Below, one piece after another: positions 43,785 to 52,232 of a stretch of DNA of 64,000 nt (its first letter is position 1; every line of letters begins with the position of its first letter). The stretch comes from Dactylosporangium sucinum. Lineage in GTDB: Bacteria; Actinomycetota; Actinomycetes; Mycobacteriales; Micromonosporaceae. The position numbers were made by a program, and so were the translations under genes. Under the pieces are notes generated by a model that ran no database searches, was not told where the DNA came from, and saw nothing but the letters and a program-made list of their open reading frames with translations. The stretch covers positions 41,087 to 105,086 of the forward strand of contig NZ_BMPI01000039.1 of assembly GCF_014647515.1 (NCBI RefSeq), written 5' to 3'.

Positions 43785-44429
43785 ATGGGGGTTGGGTTGC
43801 GAGCCGATGCCGAGCGCAACCGGCGTCAGCTGCTGGACACGGCGCGGGTCGTCTTCGCCGAGCGCGGGCTGGACGCGCCGCTCGACGAGATCGCCCGGCG
43901 CGCCGGGGTGGGCAACGCGACGCTCTACCGGCGTTTTCCCACGCGCGGCGAGCTGGTCGCGGCGGTGTTCCGCGACGCGCTGCGGGAGCTGGTGGCCGCC
44001 ACCGAGCGGGCGCTGCAGGTCGCCGACCCGTGGCACGCCTTCGCCGGGCACGTCACGTTCCTGTGCCGATTACAGGCGGAGGACCGGGCCTTCGCCGACC
44101 TGCTCACGGCCACCCTCTCCGGGGTGCCGGAGCTGGAGCGGCTGCGCAGCCTGGCCCTGACCGGCCTGGCCGAGCTCGTCGACCGGGCGAAGGCGAGCGG
44201 CCACCTGCGGGCCGACCTGCAGCACGAGGACGTGGTGCTGATGCTCATGGCCAACGCGGGGCTGGCCGAGCGCACCGGCCGGCTGGTGCCGGCGGCCTGG
44301 CGGCGGCAGCTGAGCTTCCTGCTCGACGGGCTGCGGGCGTCGAGCGCGACCCGCCCGGCACCGTCGGTCGGCCGCGACGCGGTCCAGCAGGTGATGGAGT
44401 CGATCGCCAAGCGCGGCGGCCTGAGCTGA
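43785..44429 (+). CDS. TetR/AcrR family regulator
   Basis: A 214-residue repressor. The N-terminal HTH (NRRQLLDTARVVFAERGLDAPLDEIARRAGVGNATLYRRFPTRGELV, residues about 10-54) is canonical. A helical ligand domain follows with LTATLSGVPELERLRSLAL and ends in a short basic tail. Divergent placement suggests control of the sugar dehydrogenase/ThuA pair and itself through the nested palindromes upstream. The start is uncertain: ATG 43785, or in-frame ATGs at 43773 and 43767. A long hairpin after the stop separates it from the exopolysaccharide operon. Confidence 0.92.
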   Translation: MGVGLRADAERNRRQLLDTARVVFAERGLDAPLDEIARRAGVGNATLYRRFPTRGELVAAVFRDALRELVAATERALQVADPWHAFAGHVTFLCRLQAEDRAFADLLTATLSGVPELERLRSLALTGLAELVDRAKASGHLRADLQHEDVVLMLMANAGLAERTGRLVPAAWRRQLSFLLDGLRASSATRPAPSVGRDAVQQVMESIAKRGGLS

Positions 44430-44439
44430 CCTTTCTGCG

Positions 44440-44515
44440 TCGATCTTGCAGTTGTGGTGCCTGACAAACCCGGGCATTCGCGGCGCGTCCGGGCACCACA
44501 AGTGCAAGATCGACG
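44440..44515. terminator. long hairpin between convergent genes, dispersed-palindrome type
   Basis: 23-nt arms 44440-44462 and 44493-44515 pair at 22 of 23 positions (start GTCGATCTTGCA) around a 30-nt loop. The element sits 10 nt past the TetR stop and 9 nt before the GH114 stop, so it can serve both transcripts. Confidence 0.75.
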
Positions 44516-44523
44516 GGAGTGGG

Positions 44524-45435
44524 TCAGCAGGGGGCGCGCCAGGCGTCCAGGTCGAGGTTCTTCTTCATCGACGAGAAGCGCAGTGACTTCGCCTTCGGGC
44601 AGAAGGACGCGGTCGAGCCGTCGTACTCGACGTGGAACACCGGCTTGCCGGCGTCGGTGAAGACCTTGAGCGCGTCGCACTCGTCGTACCGCGCGCACTC
44701 CTCGTTGACCGCGAAGTCGAACAGCGGCGCCAGCTCGCGGGCCTGCTCCACGTCGTTCTTCAGCCCGACGGCCAGGCCGTGGCGGTGGGCCAGGTCGGCG
44801 ACGCGGCGGTTGAACGTGAGCTGGTCGGCGGCGCTGAGCGGGAAGCCGCTGTCGTTGCTGTAGGCGTCGACGTTGTCCGGCTCGACCGCGTCGAACCCCT
44901 TGTCCCTGCAGGTCGTGAAGCGCGCCGCCAGCAGCGGCTCCAGCACGTCCCAGCGCCGCACGTCGAGCCACTTCTCCCCGGGCCAGCCGTCGAGGCCCTT
45001 GCCCTGCACCGACTCGGGGAAGTTCTTCGCGTCGGCCCGGAAGTCCTCGTGCGCGCCGACGTTGACGTAGCAGATGACCCGCCGGCCCTTCGCGCGCAGC
45101 GCCGCCACGTCGGCCGTCGAGGTGTTCTCGCCGTCGACGTCGTACACCTCGGCCTCGACGTTCTTGTCGAGGGTGCCGGTGAGCTGCCACTGCCAGGTCA
45201 TCCCGACGGTGGGCCGCCACCATCCGCTCGCCGCCGGTGGGCTTGCGGTCGCTGAGGCCGAGGCCGGAGCCGATCCGAGGCCATCCGCCGCCGACGGTCC
45301 CACGCCGGCCGTCCGCGGCGGCTGGCGCGACGGGTCGGGGACCTTCCGGCCGCCGTCGGCGGTGCACGCCGCCGCGTAGCCGACGACGGCCAGCATCAGG
45401 ACACAGAGGACGGTCCGCAGGCCGCGGTCGGTCAT
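44524..45435 (-). CDS. GH114 endo-alpha-1,4-polygalactosaminidase (Ega3-like)
   Basis: A 303-residue exported protein. An N-terminal hydrophobic segment ends YAAAC, a possible lipobox, followed by a Pro/Ala/Ser linker (25-75). The GH114 TIM barrel starts at about 76: MTWQWQLTGTLDKNVEAEVYD, VICYVNVGAHEDFR, and GFDAVEPDNVDAY, which carries the acidic active-site residues (Asp182, Glu185, Asp187), plus GLKNDVEQ near the end. GH114 enzymes cut alpha-1,4-linked galactosamine polymers; the fungal member is Ega3. ATG overlaps the previous stop by 4 nt (ATGA). It is the last gene of the six-gene operon and probably trims or releases the polymer. Confidence 0.9.
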   Translation of the reverse strand: MTDRGLRTVLCVLMLAVVGYAAACTADGGRKVPDPSRQPPRTAGVGPSAADGLGSAPASASATASPPAASGWWRPTVGMTWQWQLTGTLDKNVEAEVYDVDGENTSTADVAALRAKGRRVICYVNVGAHEDFRADAKNFPESVQGKGLDGWPGEKWLDVRRWDVLEPLLAARFTTCRDKGFDAVEPDNVDAYSNDSGFPLSAADQLTFNRRVADLAHRHGLAVGLKNDVEQARELAPLFDFAVNEECARYDECDALKVFTDAGKPVFHVEYDGSTASFCPKAKSLRFSSMKKNLDLDAWRAPC

Positions 45436-46088
45436 CTCGCGGCCGCCCGCTCCCGCAGCGACGACGGCAGCCCGTGGTACGGCAGGGGCGCCTTCAGGTC
45501 GGTCACCAGCCCGTGCGAGGCGCGCGAGAGCAGCAGCGCGGTCGCCGTGCCGAGCCGCTCGGCCGGCACGCCGTAGACGAGGTGCGCCGCGTTGGGCCAG
45601 TCGCGCCCGTCCGGCAGCCCATAGCCGGACTCGGCCGCGACGGAAGCGTCCACGTAGGACTCCCATGGTCCCTCGAAGGTACACACGACGTCGGCCAGCG
45701 CCGCGTACCCGGGCAGCGGGCGGGTGCCGGGGTTGAGCACCACCGAGCCGCGGACGGCGCGCACGACCTGGGTGACGTACCGCAGCCCGGCCGCGTCCGA
45801 CGGCACCTGGTCGAAGAAGATCCCGCCGACCGGGTACTGCGCCCAGCCGACGATGTCGCACCAGACCTCGCCGTTGGCCCGGTTGCCGTAGCCGAGGTCG
45901 ACGTACCCGAGCATCCGCACGCCGAACCGCTGCAGGCGCGCGGTCGCCACCGCGTACACCTCGTCGCGGCCGGCGCCGGGGCCGTCGTGGACGTTGACGA
46001 TCGCCGTCGGGCGCTCGGCGGTGCGGCACAGGGCGTCCCACGCGTCGGGGTCGACGAGCGGGTGGACGTACATCGGCAGGAGCATCAT
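45432..46088 (-). CDS. spherulation-specific family 4 glycosidase (Sph3/GH135-like)
   Basis: A 218-residue TIM-barrel protein of the spherulin-4 family. It shows MYVHPLVDPDAWDAL, TAIVNVHDGPGAG, MLGYVDLGYGNRANGEVWCDI and VGGIFFDQVPSD, whose acidic residues occupy the catalytic strand ends. It ends with an AHLVYGVP segment. Fungal Sph3 hydrolyses galactosaminogalactan and is required for its production. No signal peptide is seen at the called start, so it may act inside the cell or on nascent polymer; this differs from the secreted fungal enzyme. ATGA overlaps couple it to the membrane protein upstream and to the GH114 gene downstream. Confidence 0.88.
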   Translation of the reverse strand: MMLLPMYVHPLVDPDAWDALCRTAERPTAIVNVHDGPGAGRDEVYAVATARLQRFGVRMLGYVDLGYGNRANGEVWCDIVGWAQYPVGGIFFDQVPSDAAGLRYVTQVVRAVRGSVVLNPGTRPLPGYAALADVVCTFEGPWESYVDASVAAESGYGLPDGRDWPNAAHLVYGVPAERLGTATALLLSRASHGLVTDLKAPLPYHGLPSSLRERAAAR

Positions 46089-47521
46089 CGGTAACTCTCC
46101 GGATCACGCAGGACGAGTGCCGCGACGACGAGGCCGGGCAGGGCGGCCCCGAGCAGGGTCGCGACGGCGAGGGTTTCGGCGAAGGCGGGCGCCACCTCCA
46201 CCAGGGCCGGCGCCCAGTGCCCGACGCCGGTCACCAGCAGGGTCGGCCACCACACGACGACGGCCGCGGTGCCCGCCCGGCCGTGCGCGGCGAGCACGAG
46301 GCACAGCGCGTACACGCCGGTGAGCAGCACGGCCGCCGCGACGGCCTGGCCGCCGGGCGGGTGCGCGCCGAGCCACACGGCGCCGGCCACCAGCGCGCCG
46401 GCGACGACGGGCAGGCTCAGCACGGCGACGGTGCCGGCGCTGATGCCGCTCAGCCGCCGGTCGAACGCGAACCGGTCGGCGAGCGACGCGCGCGCGTGCG
46501 CGATCCGGCGCTGGTGCCACACCAGGGTGAGCTCGATCAGCGGTACCCCGAGCAGCAGCGGCACCGCCTCGACCGGCAGCCGGTGGGGCGCGACGCCGTC
46601 GAGGGCCACCGTGCGCAGCAGGGCGGCCTGCCCGGTGCCGACCAGGCCGTAGAGCAGCGCGTACCCGGCGTCGTACCGCCACGACCGCCAGCGCCGCCGC
46701 CCTCGCCGCGTCGGGTCGCGGTGCACGACCGGCAGGTAGGCGACGGCGAGCACGGTGGCCACGCTCACGAGCAGGGCCACGACCGCCGGCCGCCCCCACC
46801 CCGCGGCGATCCCGGCGGCGGCCAGCCAGCACGGCGCGGCCGCCGCGAGCACCGGCCGCTCCCGGTTGGTGACCAGCGCGACGGACGCGACCGCGAACAG
46901 GGCGAGCTGGACGGCGGCGACGAGGTACGCCCGCCCGCCCGTGCCGATCAGCGCCACCGACCAGAGGGCGGCCAGGCCGGCGAAGCCGGCGCCGAGCAGC
47001 CGGGCGGCGGCCGTGGTGCCGTGCTCGGAGAGGGCGCGGTAGCCGAGGTAGGACAGCGCCTGCCCGCCGCCCCAGCCGAGCAGCAGGGTGCCGGTCGTGG
47101 CGAGGCCGGCCACGCCGTCGACCTGCGCCGAGGCGCCGAGGCCGATGGCGAGCGGGGTGAGGTAGATGAACGCCCGCACGAGCGTGTCGACGACGACCGT
47201 TCGCACCCGGGGCCCGTCGGCCGGGACGGCCGGGTAGGTGAGCGTCTCCGCGTTGTCGTACGTCCGGGCGATGACCCGGCTGGCCAGCGCGAACACCGAC
47301 GGCACGCCGTACTCGCGGTCGGCGACGCGGTCGTTGATCCCGTTGGCCTCGAGGATGGCGGCGATCTCGTCGACGTCCACGGCCCCGACGCAGTCGTCGC
47401 GCATCCGGTCGGCGAGCGCGGAGACGGGGTCCGTGCCGACCCGCCCGACGAAGCGCAGCGGCTCCCCGCTCAGCGGGGGCTTCCGCTGCATCGGGACGAC
47501 GACTAGTGAGTCAGCGCTCAT
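46085..47521 (-). CDS. polytopic membrane protein, probable polysaccharide synthesis/export partner
   Basis: A 478-residue protein. The first about 110 residues are soluble (DPVSALADRMRDDCVGAVDVDEIAAILEANGINDRVADREYG is the conserved-looking part, quoted here only by its position, about 31-75). Confidence 0.4.
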   Translation of the reverse strand: MSADSLVVVPMQRKPPLSGEPLRFVGRVGTDPVSALADRMRDDCVGAVDVDEIAAILEANGINDRVADREYGVPSVFALASRVIARTYDNAETLTYPAVPADGPRVRTVVVDTLVRAFIYLTPLAIGLGASAQVDGVAGLATTGTLLLGWGGGQALSYLGYRALSEHGTTAAARLLGAGFAGLAALWSVALIGTGGRAYLVAAVQLALFAVASVALVTNRERPVLAAAAPCWLAAAGIAAGWGRPAVVALLVSVATVLAVAYLPVVHRDPTRRGRRRWRSWRYDAGYALLYGLVGTGQAALLRTVALDGVAPHRLPVEAVPLLLGVPLIELTLVWHQRRIAHARASLADRFAFDRRLSGISAGTVAVLSLPVVAGALVAGAVWLGAHPPGGQAVAAAVLLTGVYALCLVLAAHGRAGTAAVVVWWPTLLVTGVGHWAPALVEVAPAFAETLAVATLLGAALPGLVVAALVLRDPESYR

Positions 47522-48951
47522 GCGGGGACCAGGACCGGAGCCGGGGAGTCGCTGGTGAGGGCCCTGTAGCGGTCGCGGTACGCCGACAGGCAGCGGTCCA
47601 GGGTGTGCTCGGCCAGCGCCCGCTCGCGACCGCGCCGGCCCGTCTCCGCGCGCAGGCCGGGCGAGGTCAGCAGCGACACGCACGCCTCCGCGAAGGCCCG
47701 CGGGTCGCGGGGCGGCACCACCGCGCCGGCGTCGCCGACCGCCTCGGCCACCCCGCCCACGTCCGTGCTCACCGTCGGGCGGCCGCACATCATGGCCTCC
47801 AGGACGGTGTACGGCATGCCCTCCGAGATGCTCGACAGCGCCGCCACCCGGCCGGCCGCGAACGCGTCGCGGCTCGACGTGCAGGGGCCGGCCCAGGTGA
47901 CCGCGTCCGCCACACCCAGGTCGGCGGCGAGGCTCCGGCAGGTTGCCGCGTACTCCTCGTTGCCCGCCGGCACCGGTCCGGCCAGGTGCAGCCGCGCGTC
48001 CGGCACCGATGCCCGGACCAGGGCCAGCGCGCGGATCAGCGTCTCCAGGTCCTTCAGCGGGTCGATCCGCCCGACCCACGAGATCACGGGCGCCGGCGGC
48101 TCCGCGGTGAGGGGCGCGAAGCGGGCCGGGTCGACGCCGTTGCCGATCACGTGGATCTTCGCCGGGTCGGCGCCGTGGCGGACGGCCCAGCGGGAGTTGA
48201 AGCCGCTCACCGGGGTGATGAGGTCGGCCTCCCAGTACGCGAGCCGGGCCAGCGCGCGATGGAACCGCAGCAGCGCGGTCTTGACCCCCGCCGACTGGGT
48301 GCCGGCCGAGAGGTAGCGCTCGCGGAGGTACACCCCGTGCTCCGTCATCATGAAGGGCACACCCAGGCGCCACTTGGCGGCCAGGGCGACCATCGACGAG
48401 AGTCCGTTGGCGTTGGCGTGGACCAGGTCGGCGTCGGACGGCAGGGCCGCGGCGAGCGGACGGAGCGCGTGCTCCAGCAGTACCGCTGCATCGTCCGCGT
48501 CCCGAAGCGTCAACCGTGGCAGGGCCAGGCCCTCGAAGCGGGCCCGCGCCCAGGCGTCCAGGAGGATGTCGCCCAGCGGCGCGCCCGCCAGCGGGTGCCG
48601 GCCGGCCGCGCGCAGGAACCGCCGTTCCGTGGCGATCGCCGCCAGTTCGCGCAGCCCCTCGCCGAAGACGACCAGGTCGGCCGCGGTGTCGCCGAGCATG
48701 CCCCGGCACAGGCGCGCGGCGGCCCGGTCCGGCCGGCCGCGCGCCGGGCGGGCCGGGCCCCAGACCGGCACGGCGGTGAGCGACCGGACGTTGCCGGGCA
48801 GTTCCATCGCGGGCCGGTCGGGCTCGGTGCCGACGATGGCCACGAGGTCCCACTCCACATCGGACAGTCCGCGCACCAGCTGGTCGCACCAGGTGCTGAC
48901 CCCGCCGGTGACGTACGGGTAGGTGCCTTCGTTGACGAGGACGACACGCAC
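47518..48951 (-). CDS. GT4 glycosyltransferase, PelF family
   Basis: A 477-residue cytosolic GT-B enzyme. The opening RVVLVNEGTYPYVTGGVSTW and the later PFMMTEHGVYLRERYLS and TPVSGFNSRWAV are PelF signatures. The C-terminal domain has VGRIDPLKDLETLIRA and the sugar-nucleotide E-x7-E region SISEGMPYTVLEAMMCGRP. Pel family members polymerise GalNAc from UDP-GalNAc; Gtb3 is the GT4 counterpart in fungi. GTG 48951 lies 10 nt after the deacetylase stop, and the TGA overlaps the membrane-protein ATG. No signal peptide. It is predicted to be the chain-forming enzyme of the operon. Confidence 0.92.
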   Translation of the reverse strand: MRVVLVNEGTYPYVTGGVSTWCDQLVRGLSDVEWDLVAIVGTEPDRPAMELPGNVRSLTAVPVWGPARPARGRPDRAAARLCRGMLGDTAADLVVFGEGLRELAAIATERRFLRAAGRHPLAGAPLGDILLDAWARARFEGLALPRLTLRDADDAAVLLEHALRPLAAALPSDADLVHANANGLSSMVALAAKWRLGVPFMMTEHGVYLRERYLSAGTQSAGVKTALLRFHRALARLAYWEADLITPVSGFNSRWAVRHGADPAKIHVIGNGVDPARFAPLTAEPPAPVISWVGRIDPLKDLETLIRALALVRASVPDARLHLAGPVPAGNEEYAATCRSLAADLGVADAVTWAGPCTSSRDAFAAGRVAALSSISEGMPYTVLEAMMCGRPTVSTDVGGVAEAVGDAGAVVPPRDPRAFAEACVSLLTSPGLRAETGRRGRERALAEHTLDRCLSAYRDRYRALTSDSPAPVLVPA

Positions 48952-48961
48952 GGCCGGTGCC

Positions 48962-50974
48962 TCAGCTCGGCAGGCGCAGCAGCTGCTGACCGTTGCGCGG
49001 CACGGACCGCCAGGCCGAGCGCTCGCCGCCGTAGGCGTCGCCGAAGGCACCGCCACCGATCTCCAGGCCCAGCAGGGAGAGGGTCACCAGCTTGGTGCCG
49101 TTCGGCATGGTGAGCGGCACCTCGACCGCCGCGCCCTTGTTGACGATCGTCACCCGGCCGTCCAGTGTGTACGCCTCGACGGTGCCGTTCTGCACCGCCG
49201 TGCGCCAGGCGGCCACCCGCTGGTTCTGCTGCGCGCTCTCGGCGAACTTCGGGTTCACGACCGGGGTCGCCGCGGTGTAGGTGGCGCGGTAGCGGGCCAG
49301 GATCGCGTCGAGCACCGGGTAGAGGATCCGGTCCTCGGCCAGGTTCGACTGGTGCGCGTAGTGCGGCGCCGGGTTGCCGGAGACGACGTGGTCGTAGGCG
49401 ATGCGCGCCTCCGTCGGCACGATGTGCTGCTGGAAGCCGGCGGCGCCGAGCGGGTCGATGCACGTGGACGTCGCCGGGTTGTCCTCGCAGATCCCGCTGC
49501 CGCCGTCGGCGCGGCTGGTGTAGATCCAGTTGTACTCGTCGACCTCTTCGGCGACGGTGGCGACGTTGTAGTAGATGTTCATCGGGAACCGCGGCACGGT
49601 GGTGGCGTTGCCGACCGCCCGGGGCGCCTGCTCGCGCGAGGCGTCCGAGGCGATGTACCGGATCCCGGTCGCGTTCAGCGCCGGCGCGAGGTTCGGGTTG
49701 TCGGCCGGCATCTGCGGCAACGTCCTCAGGCCCGAGTGCTCGCCGGTGACCAGCTCGGTCGCGTCGATCGCGATCCCCTTGCCCCGGGCCCAGTCGGCGT
49801 TGTTCTTGATCTGGGCGGTGATGTCGGTCTGCGACATCCACTGGCCGGTGCAGCGCCACGGGGTGACGCTGAAGTCCTGCACGCAGCCGAGGTACGGGTG
49901 CTCGTAGGTGTGGTTGATCCAGCGGAACTGGCCCTTGTCGGCGAGGTATGCCTTGGTCAACGGGTCACCCGCGCCGGCCTCGACGCTGCCGCCGCCGTTG
50001 AACGCCATGTCGAGCTTCACGCCGCTGGCCCGCTGCCACGCGACGGCCGCCCGGACGTCGTCCGGCGTCATGCGGATGGTGCTGTTGTACGGCAGGACGG
50101 CCGGGTCCCGCTGGGGGTTGCAGTCGTCGCCGACGGTGCAGTTGTGCACGGTGTCCCAGCGGTCGTCGGGCAGGAAGACGTCGTCGACGTGCACGCTGAA
50201 GTAGTTGCGCGTGATGCCGAGGTGCACGCCTTTCGTGAGCCAGGTGACGAGGCCGTGGCCGAGCTCCATGGCGTGGGTCTGGTACCGGTTGGCGGCGAGG
50301 GTGACGACCAGTTCCTCCCGCCCGTCGTGCTCGTAGACGCCGAGCAGCGAGCCGGTGGCGCCGCTCTTGGTGCCGGTCACCAGCGGGGTGAAGGTCGCGT
50401 TCTGCGCCTTCCGGCCGAGGTATCCGTAGGATTCAATGACGCTGGCATCGCGATCATCGATGCGGACCGTGCCCTTGAGGTAGCCGAACCCGGCCGCCTT
50501 GCCCGCGTCCGTCACGGTCAGCGCGGCGCCGTCGAGGGTTCCGCTCCAGACCAGGTCCTGACCCACCGCCGGGTTGGCCCAGGTGTACGCGTCGATCTGG
50601 CGGATCTTGAATTCGCGCTCGAAGTCGGCCAGCGCGGTCGCTTCGGCGCCGCTGACCGCGCTCTCGTTCGGGACGACGACACCCTGGAACTTCGCGCGGC
50701 GGGTGCCGCTCACCGTGTCGGCGAGGAAGGCGGCGGTGATCTGCGGGCGGCCCGCGGCGCCGAGCGCGACCGTCGTGTAGGGGACGCCCTCGCGGTCGAG
50801 CTGGGCGCGGAGCATGTCGATGCCGGTGCTGGCGTCGTCGAGGACCAGGACGCGCAGGTCGATGCGCTGCTTGGGGGCGGCGGCGGCGAGGGCGGGTCGG
50901 GCGAGGGCGATGCCGGCGATGCCGACGAGGGCCAGCGCCCCGGCGACGATCCGGCGGCGGGCGCGAAACTTCAA
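48962..50974 (-). CDS. secreted Agd3-like polysaccharide deacetylase (CE18 type)
   Basis: A 670-residue exported protein with a signal peptide (1-33, ending ARPALAAAA). An N-terminal receiver-like/CBM region (about 40-245) precedes a NodB-like deacetylase domain. NYFSVHVDDVFLPDDRWD (about 257-274) holds the metal Asp pair, and NHTYEHPYLG (about 354-363) holds the two metal His. MAFNGGGSVEAG and ELVTGEHSGLRTLP lie between and after. The combination matches Aspergillus Agd3, which removes acetyl groups from GalNAc residues of galactosaminogalactan. A TTG start is used with AAGGAG upstream. It is second in the operon, 26 nt after the epimerase. Confidence 0.9.
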   Translation of the reverse strand: MKFRARRRIVAGALALVGIAGIALARPALAAAAPKQRIDLRVLVLDDASTGIDMLRAQLDREGVPYTTVALGAAGRPQITAAFLADTVSGTRRAKFQGVVVPNESAVSGAEATALADFEREFKIRQIDAYTWANPAVGQDLVWSGTLDGAALTVTDAGKAAGFGYLKGTVRIDDRDASVIESYGYLGRKAQNATFTPLVTGTKSGATGSLLGVYEHDGREELVVTLAANRYQTHAMELGHGLVTWLTKGVHLGITRNYFSVHVDDVFLPDDRWDTVHNCTVGDDCNPQRDPAVLPYNSTIRMTPDDVRAAVAWQRASGVKLDMAFNGGGSVEAGAGDPLTKAYLADKGQFRWINHTYEHPYLGCVQDFSVTPWRCTGQWMSQTDITAQIKNNADWARGKGIAIDATELVTGEHSGLRTLPQMPADNPNLAPALNATGIRYIASDASREQAPRAVGNATTVPRFPMNIYYNVATVAEEVDEYNWIYTSRADGGSGICEDNPATSTCIDPLGAAGFQQHIVPTEARIAYDHVVSGNPAPHYAHQSNLAEDRILYPVLDAILARYRATYTAATPVVNPKFAESAQQNQRVAAWRTAVQNGTVEAYTLDGRVTIVNKGAAVEVPLTMPNGTKLVTLSLLGLEIGGGAFGDAYGGERSAWRSVPRNGQQLLRLPS

Positions 50975-51000
50975 CGTGCTTGCTCCTTCAACGGGGGTTT

Positions 51001-51975
51001 TCAGGCGGCTTGCGCGACTGCTTCCTGGGAGTCGCCCGCGGCGCTGCGCACGATGGCGTCGAGGCCGTAGCGGGCGCGCCAGCCGAGGCAGGCGAGGATT
51101 CGGGCGGGGCTGGCCACCACGGCGGCGGGGTCGCCGGGCCGCCTGGGGGCGGCGTCGTAGGGCAGGCCGCGGCCGAGCGCGCGGGAGACGGCCGCGATCA
51201 TCTGCAGTACCGAGGCACCCTCACCCCGGCCGATGTTGAGGATCTCGTCGCGCAGCTCGCCCCGGTGCAGGGCGAGCGCGGCCCGCACGTGGGCGTCGGC
51301 GATGTCGGCGACGTGGACGTAGTCCCGCACGGCCGTGCCGTCGGGGGTCGGGTAGTCGGTGCCGTAGACGGTCGCCGGGATGCCGAGGGCGGCGGCGCGC
51401 AGCAGGCGGGGCACGAGGTTGGTGCCGCCGTGGTCGCGCAGGTGCGGCTTCGCGGCGCCGGCGACGTTGAAGTACCGCAGCGCGGCCCACCGGAACCCGC
51501 CGCTCGCGGCCGCGTCCCGCAGCATCCACTCACCGACGAGCTTCGTGCGCCCGTACGCGTTCTCGGGCGCGGTCGGGTCCTGCTCCCGCACCGGCGACCT
51601 TCGCGGCGTGCCGTAGACGGCCGCGCTGGACGAGAACAGCACCGACCTGGTACCACTGCGCGCCGCCGCGTCGAGCACGGCGCGCAGCCCGTCGAGGTTG
51701 TCCTGGTAGTACCGCAGCGGGTACGCGTTGGACTCGGCGACGTCCTTGCGGGCCGCGAGGTGGATCACGCCGTGCGGCTGGTGGCGCCGGAAGATCTCGC
51801 GCATGCCGGCGCTGTCGCGGACGTCGGCCCGCACGAGCGGCACCCCGATCGGCAACCGCGCGACGCGCCCGGTCGACAGGTCGTCGACGACGATGGATTC
51901 GATGCCCGACGCCCCGAGGGCGTTGACGACGTGCGCGCCGATGTAACCGGCGCCTCCGGTGACGAGCCATCTCAC
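51001..51975 (-). CDS. galE: UDP-glucose/UDP-GlcNAc 4-epimerase
   Basis: A 324-residue extended SDR. The NAD loop is VTGGAGYIGAH (5-15), the catalytic Ser is in FSSSAAVYG and the Tyr/Lys in YGRTK (about 145-149), then LRYFNVAGA. In the PGDPAAVVAS stretch (around residue 286) the position that is Tyr in E. coli GalE and Cys in the human dual-specific enzyme appears to be Val. A small residue favours UDP-N-acetylated substrates. It is first in the exopolysaccharide operon, so it likely supplies UDP-GalNAc and UDP-Gal like fungal Uge3. GTG start; about 850 nt of repeat-rich DNA lie upstream. Confidence 0.93.
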   Translation of the reverse strand: MRWLVTGGAGYIGAHVVNALGASGIESIVVDDLSTGRVARLPIGVPLVRADVRDSAGMREIFRRHQPHGVIHLAARKDVAESNAYPLRYYQDNLDGLRAVLDAAARSGTRSVLFSSSAAVYGTPRRSPVREQDPTAPENAYGRTKLVGEWMLRDAAASGGFRWAALRYFNVAGAAKPHLRDHGGTNLVPRLLRAAALGIPATVYGTDYPTPDGTAVRDYVHVADIADAHVRAALALHRGELRDEILNIGRGEGASVLQMIAAVSRALGRGLPYDAAPRRPGDPAAVVASPARILACLGWRARYGLDAIVRSAAGDSQEAVAQAA

Positions 51976-52232
51976 GATGGGGGCAACGAGAACCTACGCC
52001 GGCGAATCGGACAAGTGTCGTGTTCCTGACACTCGCCTCAGCCGAAAGTTTCCCCCGGAAGGTCCCGTAACCCCGGGCATGACCAGCCCAAACTATTCTG
52101 CCGCGCTGGCCGCCACGGGCCGTGCTCGGACACGCCGGAATTGCCCGATTTATACGCCTTCTGGGGCTTGGTGCGCGGACGGTCTCGGGGCCAGCGCGGA
52201 CCGAGTCGCGGCCCCTGGCGGGCCGGTTCACC

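Noticed and set aside
44524..50974. A canonical Pel operon
   Set aside because: No PelD c-di-GMP receptor, PelE, PelB or PelC was found, and the deacetylase and glycosidases are separate Agd3-, Sph3- and Ega3-like proteins rather than one PelA.
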